Shown here: piece after piece, positions 7,530 to 19,500 of the stretch
How the letters are laid out: each line of letters starts with the position of its first letter
Position numbering within the stretch: the first letter of the stretch is position 1
Assembly: GCF_029714325.1 (NCBI RefSeq)
Contig: NZ_CP121666.1
Span: forward strand, 7,533,001 to 7,597,000
Direction: 5' to 3'
Length of the DNA stretch: 64,000 bases
Origin: Bradyrhizobium sp. CB1717
Lineage (GTDB): Bacteria > Pseudomonadota > Alphaproteobacteria > Rhizobiales > Xanthobacteraceae
Notes under the pieces: model-generated
Database searches by the model: none
The model's input: the letters and a program-made list of their open reading frames with translations, nothing else
What the model was told of the DNA's origin: nothing
Made by a program: the position numbers and the translations under genes

Positions 7530-10500
7530 CTATTCAACAGTGCCGATCAAGGCTGTTGAAATGGCTCGAGCCAGAACTCGGCGGTTTTCTGGATTGCTCA
7601 CCATTGTCACGTGGTTGCCTGGAACCGGTACGGCACGAAGAGACCCAGCATTCACGACCCGGTCCCACCCTTGGTTTGGCAAGCCGCTACTGGGTTGTTT
7701 GTCAGGTGGTACCCAACGACTGATGCGAGGCTCACTCGCATAGAACTGATGTATTTCAATCGCGAGCGGCGGAACGCGATACGATTGTAGCGCGCGGTGA
7801 AATGTCGCGGCCCTTTGGTACATCGAAACGTCACTGTGAAGATCGTGATCTGGAGCTAACGCTCCTGTTTGCTGCGCCTTTTCAAACAACTCAGAGATGG
7901 AACATTGTTCGGTGTCGCGTTCCAAAACCTCGTGATACTCATCGCGCAAGATTCCACAACGATCCAAGACAAATTCTCGTGCCAAATTCTTCAGTGATCC
8001 CTTTGAAGAAGCCGCAGCTAGACTAACATCGATGAACGCCATGAATGATACAACTTCATCAACACTCAGTAACTGCTCGGCAATTGCATAAGCCAGGATT
8101 GCACCTGATGAGTATCCAGCAAAGCGGTATGGGCCACGTGGCTGGATCTGTTTAATTGCAAGAATCACCTCTGCGGCTATTGCCTCAATAGTCGGTGGAC
8201 GAACGTCATCGAAAGGAGGCCATGGCAGAGCGTAGACCGAGCAGTCTGCATCCATTTCCGCTGCCAAACCGAGGACATACGAACAATCCCCAAAACCTGT
8301 CGGGACAAAGAACAGAGGTGGCTGCGAGCCGGTCGGTCGAACGGGAATCACCGCCGTGTTACTGGGCTGCACCTGCAAACGAATCTTCGATGCAAGCTCC
8401 TTCAGAACTGGGGCTCGGAAGAGGTCGGTGGCGCTAAAACTCAGGCCAAGCTTTAATGCGCGACTGAGCATCTGCACGGCCAAGAGCGAGTGGCCGCCCA
8501 GTTCGAAGAAGTGGTCGTTGCGCCCGATGCGCTCGACACCCAGGAGCTCGGCCCAGATCCGCGCCAGTGCCGTCTCGACCGCACCTTGCGGCGCCTGGTA
8601 GGCCGCCAGCGCATAGGCCTGATCGGCCGGCGCCGGCAGCGCGTTCCGATCGAGCTTGCCGTTCAGCGTCAGCGGAAGCGCCGCCAGCCGCACGAACGCA
8701 CTCGGCACCATGTAATCCGGCAGCCGCGCACTTAAGTGCGCCCGCAAGGCGCCCGCAAGCCCGCCTCCATCGCCCTCGTCCGAGCCGGTCTCGGGCGCGC
8801 AGACTACATAGGCGATCAGATGCTTGTCGCCGGCGCCGTTCTGGCGCGCCACCACCACCGCCTCGCGCACCCAGGCGTGCTCGCAAAGCCGCGCGACGAT
8901 CTCGCCCGGCTCGATGCGATAGCCGCGGATCTTCACCTGATCGTCGTTGCGGCCCAGGAACTCAAGATTGCCGTCCGGCAGATAACGTGCAAGGTCGCCG
9001 GTCCGGTACAGCCGATCGCCCTCGACAAAGGGACTGGCGATGAACCGCTCCTCTGTCAGTTCAGGGCGGTTCAGGTAGCCCCGTGCCACCCCCGCCCCGC
9101 CAATGTAAAGCTCGCCCACCGCGCCGAACGGCACGGGCGCGCCATGGCCATCAAGCAAGTACACCCGCGTGTTGGCGATTGGACGCCCGATCGGGACCAA
9201 CGACCCATTGAAATCAGCCGGGCAAGTCCAGATCGTCGCACAGACTGTTGCCTCGGTCGGGCCGTAAGCATTGGCAATTGATGCTGGGGCCAGACTTCGC
9301 ATGAGTTCTGGCTTCGGCAGCTCTCCAGCAAGAATGAGAACTTGCACAGCCAAACCTTCCGGATCCTTGCTTGTCTGAAGCAACGCTGGGGGTAATGTCG
9401 CGTGGGTGATGGATTCGCTTTGCAGATAATCCGATAGCTTGCTACTCGCTTGACGGATCTCTTCCGCAGGCAAGTGCAGAGCGGCTCCGGAGCCAAACGC
9501 CATGACAAGCTCCCAAGCGCTTGCATCAAAAGCAATGGAGGCAAACTGCACGACGCGGCTGTTGGAAGAAGCGCCAAAGAGGCCGACCTGAGCCGACAGC
9601 AGATTGACCAAGCCCTGATGCTGGACCATGACCCCCTTTGGGGTTCCGGTTGAGCCTGAGGTGTAGATCACATAAGCGAGATGGCCCGATGTGAGGCCAA
9701 GCGTGCGCGGGTCAGGGTTTGAAGCCGCCCGGTCGGCCCAGGCGGGCGTGGCCGTCTCCACATCGATAACCGTCACATCGGTCAGCACCTCAGGGCCGAG
9801 TGCTGCGCGACCGACGACGTCGCAAAGCAGCAGCCGCGGCGCGGCATCGTCGACAACCTGATGCAGCCGCTGGCTGGGATAGGCTGGGTCCAGCGGCAGA
9901 TAGGCACCGCCAGCCTTGAGGATCGCCAAGACACCAACCACCATCGCCGGACTGCGTTCGAGGCAGATCGCAACCGGCTGGTCCGGCTTGACCCCGAGCG
10001 CGATCAGGTGGTGCGCCAGGCGGTTGGCCTTCGCATTGAGCTCGCCATAGCTCAGCCGCTCGTTTTCGCAGACCAGCGCCACCGCCTCCGGCGCCTTTTG
10101 CACCTGCGCCTCGAACAGCTCATGGACGCACCGGTTCGATGGATAGGCCTCCGCCGTCCGGTTCAGATCCTCCAGCAGATAGGTGCGCTCCTCAGCCGGC
10201 AAGATGTCCAGCTCGCGTACCGGCGTATCCGGGGCATGCTCCAGCGACTTTGCCAGCTGCTCGAGCACCCGCTGCATGTAGCCGCAGATCCGATCCGCCG
10301 AGATCGGTTCCGCCACCTGCACAGTGAGGCCCAGCGCCTCGCCAAAATCCTCCACCGACAGAGTCAGGGGATAGTTGGTGCGTTCCTCCCCACCCAGCCA
10401 TTCCATGCCCGACAACACATCATCCGTCCCGGAGCCGGGCACAGCCGGCGCCGTGTTGTGACGGTAGTTCAACAGTGTGCTGAACAGCGGTGCCGACGCC

Positions 10501-13500
10501 GCAACAGCGCTGCAGCGCTGTGCGAGCGCCAGCGAGGCATGCTCATGTGCCAGCAGGTCGGCCAGCCGGGCGTGCGTCATCCGCACGCTCGCCTCGACGG
10601 CGGTGTCATCGAGATCAAGCCGCAGCGGAAGGGTGTTGATGAACAGCCCCACGGCGCGGTCGGCGCCAGCGCTGCCCTGCAGCCGGCCTAACAGCACCGT
10701 GCCGAACACCACCTGCTCGCGGCCGCTGCTGCGCGCCACCACCTGTCCCCACGCCAGATGGCAGAGGCTCGCCAGACTCACGCCCAGCCGCCGCGCCTGT
10801 TCGCGCAGCCTCGCATGGAGCGCTGACGGCAGCATCCGATGCGCCTCTCGAACCCCGCCGCCGTCGCCACGCACCTCGCTCAAGTCGAAGGGCGTGGTCG
10901 GCTCGTCGATGTCGGCCAGCAGCTCCCGGAAGAACGCTTCATCGGCCTTGGCATCACGGCGCAGATGCGCCTGCGCCACCAGATTGCGGAATGGCTGCGG
11001 CGCGGTCAGCTCATGCTGGCGCCCCTCCAGCTCGGCCCGGACCTCAGCATGCATCACGTCCCGCGTCGTGTGATCTCCGATCAGATGATGCTGCAGCTCC
11101 AGCAGCAGCCAGCGCGGGCTGCGGGGCTCGCGCGCTATCACAAACCGCAGCAGTGGCGCCCGGCCAAGCTCGATGCGGTGCCGACGTGGGTCAAACTGCT
11201 GCCTGAGCTGCTCGGCTCCAGTGCCATGAGCGCCATCCAGCTGGACCTCGATCACCTCCAGTTGCGCCTGCCGCCAAACCACCTGGGCCGGCCGCGACAA
11301 TCCCTCCCAGACAAACGAGGTACGCAGGATGTCATGCCGATCCACCACCCGCTGGACCGCGGCAAGATAGCGATCGAGCAGCCCACGCTCGGCAAACGCC
11401 ATCTGCGACACCAGTAGGTATGGATCGCCCTTTGCCGCTAGCAAATGATGGAACAGGATGCCGTCCTGCAGCGGCGACAGGCCGTAGATGTCCTGGATGT
11501 TGCAAACCCCGCCGGGTATCGTGGCGATGATCCGGTCAATCTCGTCCTGCGCCAGCTCGATCAGTGGCAACATCTGCGGCGTGATCGCCGCACTCCGCTC
11601 GGTGATCAGGTTGGCTGGGACCGCCACCTCGTGATGGCGGCCCAGACTTGCAGCCAGATCCGCCAGCACCGGGTTGACGAACAAGGTGCGCACCTCGATG
11701 CGCAGTGACCGCCGCCGTAGACGCTCGATCATCTGCACCGCCAAGAGCGAGTGCCCTCCCAGTTCGAAGAAGTTGTCGTTCCGTCCGACCCGCTCCAGCC
11801 CCAGCAGCTCGGCCCAAATCTGCGCCAGCACCGTCTCCATCTCGCCCTGTGGCGGCGCGTAGGTCCGGCGCGCATAAGCTTCGTCGCCCGGGGCGGGCAG
11901 CGCGTTTCGATCGAGCTTCCCGTTCAGCGTCAGCGGAAGCGCCGCCAGCCGCACGAACGCACTCGGCACCATGTGGTCCGGCAGCCCCGCACTCACATGC
12001 GCCCGCAAATCGCCGGCAAGATCAGATTCCTCAGCTTCGGCGGCAACGACATACGCAACGAGGCGCTGCTCGCCGCGACCATCCTCGCGCGCGACCACCA
12101 CCGCCTCGCGCACGCAGGCGCGGCCGCAAAGCCGCGCGACGATCTCGCCCGGTTCGATTCGGAAGCCGCGGATCTTCACCTGATCGTCGTTGCGGCCCAG
12201 GAACTCAATATTGCCGTCCGGCAGATAACGTGCAAGGTCGCCGGTCCGGTACAGCCGGTCGCCCTCGACAAAGGGGCTGGGGATGAACCGCTCCGCTGTC
12301 AGCTCAGGGCGATTCAAGTAGCCCCGCGCCACCCCCGCCCCGCCAATGCAGAGCTCGCCCACCGCACCGAACGGCACCAGCCCGCCATGACCATCCAGCA
12401 AGTAGACCCGCGTGTTGGCAATAGGGCGGCCAATCGGGACGATAGCCTCATCAAATCCAGCCGGGCAGCTCCAGGATGTAACGTCGATCGCGGCCTCAGT
12501 CGGACCGTAGAGATTGTGCAGGGCCGTCCAGGGCAATACGCGCCGAACCCTATGCACACTGGCGGCAGGGAGCGCCTCGCCGCTGCATAAAACCCGCCGC
12601 AGCGATGTGCAGCGGTCAACACTCTTCGCATCCAAAAAGCTGACCAGCATGGATGGGACGAAGTGAACTGTCGTGATGCGCTGGCTGACGATCAAGTCGA
12701 CCAATGCATCGGGTTCTCTGTGCGCACCGGGCGGCGCCACGACCAGCGTTGCCCCTTCAAGCAAAGTCCAAAAGAACTCCCAAGCCGAGACATCGAAGCT
12801 AAATGGCGTCTTCTGCAACACGACGTCTGTTGCCTTCAGACCATAGGCGTTCTGCATCCAGATCAGGCGATTAACGATAGCCCGATGCTCGTTCTGTGCC
12901 CCTTTTGGCGTGCCCGTGGATCCCGAGGTGTAGATCACATAGGCGAGATTGCGGGAGCTCAGGCTGAGCGCGCGCGGGTCAGGGTCCGCTTCCGGAAGGC
13001 TGGCCCAGGCCGGCGCCGCAGCATCGAGCTTCACCACGCTCACATTTCCCGGCACATCCGCGCCGAAGGCGGCACGGCCGGCCACATCGGCCAGCAGCAG
13101 CCGCGGCGCCGCATCGTCGAGTACCTGATGCAGCCGCGCCGACGGATAGGCCGGGTCCAGCGGCATATACGCCCCGCCGGCCTTCAAGATTGCCAAAAGC
13201 GCCACCACCATCATCGGACTGCGCTCGACGCAGATCGCAACCGGCTGGTCCGGCCTGACCCCGAGGGCGATCAGGTGATGCGCCAGGCGGTTGGCCCGGG
13301 CATTGAGCTCGCCATAGCTCAGCCGCTCATCATCGCAGACCAACGCCACTGCATCCGGCGCCTTGTGCACCTGCGCCTCGAACAGCTCGTGGATGCACCG
13401 CTCCGCAGGGTACGGCGCCGCCGTCCGGTTCAGCTCGTCCAGCAGATGCGTGCGCTCGGCAGTCGAGAGCAGCTCGATCCGGTGGACCTCTTGCTGCGCA

Positions 13501-16500
13501 TCGGCAGCCATCGCCCGCAGCAGCGCCAGCAGATAACCACGCTGCCGCTCGATCGTCGCCTGATCAAACAGCGCCGTGGCATACCCCAGCGTTCCGGCGA
13601 TCTCCTCGCCATGCTCGCCAAGGCTCAGCTCCAGATCGAACTTGACCTGATCAAGCTCCTCCCCGGCAGCTTCCACGCTCAGCCCCGGCAGGTCCAATGA
13701 TCCAACCGCATTGTTCTCCCAGGCCAGCATCACCTGGAACAATGGCGTGTGATCAAGAGCCCGAGGCGGCTGCACGATCTCCACCACCTGCTCGAACGGC
13801 AGGTCCTGATGCTCCTGCGCAGCCAGCACCGTGCACCGCGTCCGCTCCAGAAGCTCCGACACGCGCGGCTTGCCGGACAGGTCCATCCGAAGCGCAAGGG
13901 TGTTGACGAAGAACCCGATCAGCTCTTCGATCTCGCGGTGCCCCCGATTGGCGCTCGGCACGCCAATCACAAGATCGTCCTGCCCCGACAGACGCGACAG
14001 CACCGCCGCCCAGGCCGCCAGCACCGTCATGAACAACGTCGTGCCATGCTGCAGGCTCAGCCGCTTCAGCTCCCGCGTCAAATCCGCATCGATGATGATC
14101 GGGACAGTCGCCGCGGCAAACGATTGCTGGGCAGGCCGTGCATGGTCCGTCGGCAAGACAAGACGGGCTGTGCCTGCCAGGACGCTGCGCCAATACTGCG
14201 CCTGCTTCTGCAGCCGATCTCCCGACAGCCATTGGCGTTGCCAGGCGGCATAATCCGGATACTGGATCGCAAGCGGCGGCAGAGGATCGTCCTGCCCAGC
14301 CTCGAATGCCCGGTAGAGCTGGCTAAGTTCGCGCAGCAGCACGCCCATCGACCAGCCGTCCGAGACGATGTGATGCTGGGTGAGCAGAAAGACGTGTTCC
14401 TTATCCGACATCCGCACCAGACGCCCGCGGATCAGCGGACCGCGCGCAAGATCGAATGGCGTGTGGCCCTCTTCATGGCACAGATCCAAAAGTGCCGCTT
14501 CCGCATCCGATCTCTCCCGCAGATCGTGCTCAACTATCGGCAGACCCGCATCCGGCGGCAGAACCTCAACCCGGGGCTTGCCCTGGGTCGCGACAAAGAC
14601 ACTGCGCAGCGCCTCATGACGCGCAAACAGACGGTCAAGGCTGCGCTGCCAGGCGCTGTGGTCGAGCATCCCGCGCAGTCGCAAGGCCAGCGGAATGTGA
14701 TAGTTCGTGCTGCCTTCGTTCAGCTGCGCCAAAAACCATAGCCGCTGCTGGGCAAACGACAGCACAAGCGGCTCATGACGCGACACGGTCGCAATCGACG
14801 GCAGCTCTTGCGGACCGGAGCGGCTCAACAGCTCGACGATGCTTGCCGCCAGATCAGTCAGCACTGGCCTTGCGAACAGCGTCGACAGCGGCAGTTCGAC
14901 CCCGACAGCCTGTGACAGCCGGCTCGACATCTGCACGGCCAAGAGCGAGTGGCCGCCCAGTTCGAAGAAGTGGTCGTTGCGCCCGATGCGCTCGACACCC
15001 AGGAGTTCGGCCCAGATCCGCGCCAGCGCCGTCTCGACCGCACCTTGCGGCGCCTGGTAGGCCGCCAGCGCATAGGCCTGATCGGCCGGCGCCGGCAGCG
15101 CGTTCCGATCGAGCTTGCCGTTCACCGTCAGCGGAAGCGCCGCCAGCCGCACGAACGCACTCGGCACCATGTAATCCGGCAGCCGCGCACTTAAGTGCGC
15201 CCGCAAGGCGCCCGCAAGCCCGCCTCCATCGCCCTCGTCCGAGCCGGTCTCGGGCGCGCAGACTACATAGGCGATCAGATGCTTGTCGCCGGCGCCGTTC
15301 TGGCGCGCCACCACCACCGCCTCGCGCACCCAGGCGTGCTCGCAAAGCCGCGCGACGATCTCGCCCGGCTCGATGCGATAGCCGCGGATCTTCACCTGAT
15401 CGTCGTTGCGGCCCAGGAACTCAAGATTGCCGTCCGGCAGATAACGTGCAAGGTCGCCGGTCCGGTACAGCCGATCGCCCTCGACAAAGGGACTGGCGAT
15501 GAACCGCTCCTCTGTCAGTTCAGGGCGGTTCAGGTAGCCCCGTGCCACCCCCGCCCCGCCAATGTAAAGCTCGCCCACCGCGCCGAACGGCACGGGCGCG
15601 CCATGGCCATCCAGCAGGTACACCCGCGTGTTGGCGATTGGACGCCCGATCGGGACCAACGACCCATTGAAATCAGCCGGGCAAGTCCAGATCGTCGCGA
15701 AGGTCGTCGTCTCGGTGGGCCCGTAGCAGTGAATGAGACGTACGGGGCCCTTTTCTTTCAACAATCTCAGAAATGAGGCAAGATCACCGCGCTCACCCCC
15801 ACAGAGGAGGTGCTTCAGTTGCGCCAACGTCGGAGCAATCGATGATGTATATTGGTTGAACAATGCTGTTGTCAGAAACAGTGACGTCACCCGGTGCTGT
15901 TCAAGCGCTCGCGCAAAACTGGGAGTATCCCTGACGGTGGCGGTATGCATGGCAACAATGCAACCACCGTTAAGCAGCGGTGCCCATACTTCGAATGTGC
16001 TTGCGTCGAATGCGGGATTGCCGGCCCATGCCACCCGATCTCCTGCATCGATCTTCACATATCCACTGTTGATCACGAGCCGGTTGACGGCACGATGAGG
16101 AACAACAACTCCTTTGGGAAGGCCAGTTGAGCCGGAGGTGTACATGACGTAAGCGGCAGTTTCAGCGCTCAACGCCAGCCCAGGATCGGAACTACATCCC
16201 ATTCGAGCTATGAGCGGCTCAATAGCACGGACGGGTATCCTCGCCTCAACCAGATCATCAGCGCAAAGCACCAAGCGGGCAGCACAATCGGCCATCAACA
16301 ATTCTTGTCGCGCCACCGGAAGGGCGCGATCAATCGGTACATACACGCCGCCGGCCTTCAGAATCGCCAGCTGCGCCACCACAAGAGCTGCGGAGCGGTC
16401 CAGCACGGTGGCAACGCGATCCTCCGGCCTGACCCCGAGGGCGATCAGGTGATGCGCCAGACGGTTGGCCTTCGCATTGAGCTCGCCATAGCTCAGCCGC

Positions 16501-19500
16501 TCATCATCGCAGACCACCGCCACCGCATCCGGCGCCTTGTGCACCTGCGCCTCGAACAGCTCGTGGATGCACCGCTCCGCAGGGTACGGCGCCGCCGTCC
16601 GGTTCAGCTCGTCCAGCAGATACGTGCGCTCGGCAGTCGACAGCAGCTCAATCCGGTGGACCTCTTGCTGCGCATCGGCAGCCATCGCCCGCAGCAGCGC
16701 CAGCAGATAACCACGCTGCCGCTCGATCGTCGCCTGATCAAACAGCGCCGTGGCATACCCCAGCGTTCCGGCGATCTCCTCGCCATGCTCGCCAAGGCTC
16801 AGCTCCAGATCGAACTCGACCTGATCAAGCACCTCCCCGGCAGCTTTCACGCTCAGCCCCGGCAGGTCCAATGACCCAACCGCATTGTTTTCCCAGGCCA
16901 GCATCACCTGGAACAATGGCGTGTGATCAAGAGCCCGAGGCGGCTGCACGATCTCCACCACCTGCTCGAACGGCAGGTCCTGATGCTCCTGCGCAGCCAG
17001 CACCGTGCACCGCGTCCGCTCCAGAAGCTCCGACACGCGCGGCTTGCCGGACAGGTCCATCCGAAGCGCAAGGGTGTTGACGAAGAACCCGATCAGCTCT
17101 TCGATCTCGCGATGCCCCCGATTGGCGCTCGGCACGCCAATCACAAGATCGTCCTGCCCCGACAGACACGACAGCACCGCCGCCCAGGCCGCCAGCACCG
17201 TCATGAACAACGTCGTGCCATGCTGCAGGCTCAGCCGCTTCAGCTCCCGCGTCAAATCCGCATCGATGATGATCGGGACCGTCGCCGCGGCAAACGATTG
17301 CTGGGCAGGCCGCGCATGGTCCGTCGGCAAGACAAGACGGGTCGCGCCTGCCAGGGCGCTGCGCCAATACTGCGCCTGCTTCTGCAGCCGATCTCCCGAC
17401 AGCCATTGGCGTTGCCAGGCGGCATAATCCGGATACTGGATCGCAAGCGGCGGCAGAGGATCGTCCTGCCCAGCCTCGAATGCCCGGTAGAGCTGGCTAA
17501 GTTCGCGCAGCAGCACGCCCATCGACCAGCCGTCCGAGACGATGTGATGCTGGGTGAGCAGAAAGACGTGTTCCTTATCCGACATCCGCACCAGACGCCC
17601 GCGGATCAGCGGACCGCGCGCAAGATCGAATGGCGTGTGGCCCTCTTCATGGCACAGATCCAAAAGTGCCGCTTCCGCATCCGATCTCTCCCGCAGATCG
17701 TGCTCAACTATCGGCAGACCCGCATCCGGCGGCAGAACCTCAACCCGGGGCTTGCCCTGGGTCGCGACAAAGACACTGCGCAGCGCCTCATGACGCGCAA
17801 ACAGACGGTCAAGGCTGCGCTGCCAGGCGCTGTGGTCGAGCATCCCGCGCAGTCGCAAGGCCAGCGGAATGTGATAGTTCGTGCTGCCTTCGTTCAGCTG
17901 CGCCAAAAACCATAGCCGCTGCTGGGCAAACGACAGTACAAGCGGCTCATGACGCGACACGGTCGCAATCGACGGCAGCTCTTGCGGACCGGAGCGGCTC
18001 AACAGCTCGACGATGCTTGCCGCCAGATCAGTCAGCACTGGCCTTGCGAACAGCGTCGACAGCGGCAGTTCGACCCCGACAGCCTGTGACAGCCGGCTCG
18101 ACATCTGCACGGCCAAGAGCGAGTGGCCGCCCAGTTCGAAGAAGTGGTCGTTGCGCCCGATGCGCTCGACACCCAGGAGTTCGGCCCAGATCCGCGCCAG
18201 CGCCGTCTCGACCGCACCTTGCGGCGCCTGGTAGGCCGCCAGCGCATAGGCCTGATCGGCCGGCGCCGGCAGCGCGTTCCGATCGAGCTTGCCGTTCACC
18301 GTCAGCGGAAGCGCCGCCAGCCGCACGAACGCACTCGGCACCATGTAATCCGGCAGCCGCGCACTTAAGTGCGCCCGCAAGGCGCCCGCAAGCCCGCCTC
18401 CATCGCCCTCGTCCGAGCCGGTCTCGGGCGCGCAGACTACATAGGCGATCAGATGCTTGTCGCCGGCGCCGTTCTGGCGCGCCACCACCACCGCCTCGCG
18501 CACCCAGGCGTGCTCGCAAAGCCGCGCGACGATCTCGCCCGGCTCGATGCGATAGCCGCGGATCTTCACCTGATCGTCGTTGCGGCCCAGGAACTCAAGA
18601 TTGCCGTCCGGCAGATAACGTGCAAGGTCGCCGGTCCGGTACAGCCGATCGCCCTCGACAAAGGGACTGGCGATGAACCGCTCCTCTGTCAGTTCAGGGC
18701 GGTTCAGGTAGCCCCGTGCCACCCCCGCCCCGCCAATGTAAAGCTCGCCCACCGCGCCGAACGGCACGGGCGCGCCATGGCCATCCAGCAGGTACACCCG
18801 CGTGTTGGCGATTGGACGCCCGACGTGAGGCATCTGGGGCCAACATGACGGATCAGCTCCAAGGTGGTGCTCAGAAATGACGCTGATTTCCGTGGAGCCA
18901 TATTGATTGATCAATCTCGCGTTCGGGTGTGCTTCGAAGAACTCCCTAAGCAGTGGAGTGGCCTGCAATCGCTCGCCGGCTGTATAGAGCTCTTTTAAAG
19001 AGGGCAGTTGCACGCGCTGGGTGCTCCAGACTTCCGCAAAATGATTCAATGCCACGAACGGGAGGAAAAGCCGCTCGATCGCCTCCCGCTCTACAAATTC
19101 CAATAGGTCGGAGAATCGCCTCCGGGTCTCTTCCCGCAGGAGCACAAGCGCTCCGCCGTCCTTCCAACAAATGAACAATTCCTGACAGGACACATCGAAG
19201 TTCAGGGTCGCGAATTGAAGTGTGCGCAGTTTTGACGTGCTAATCCCCGCAAGCGAATTCATAAGCGCGCCATGGGACATTTCAACGCCCTTGGGGATTC
19301 CAGTTGAGCCGGACGTATAGATGACATAGGCAAGATGGCGCGAGGTGAGGCCAAGCGTGCCCGGGTCCGGGTTCGAAGCCGGCCGGTCGGCCCAAGGCGG
19401 GATCGCCGTCTCCAGATCGACCACCGTCACATCGGCCACGGCTTCGGCGCCCAATGCGGTTCGACCGGCGACATCACAAAGCAGCAGTTTCGGTTTTGCG

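Noticed and set aside
8434..18848. Many long open frames on the plus strand, and other minus-strand frames, across the NRPS gene
   Set aside because: They are antisense or out-of-frame shadows of a GC-rich repetitive gene, recur identically in the duplicated modules, and have Arg/Pro/Ala-rich sequence with no family.
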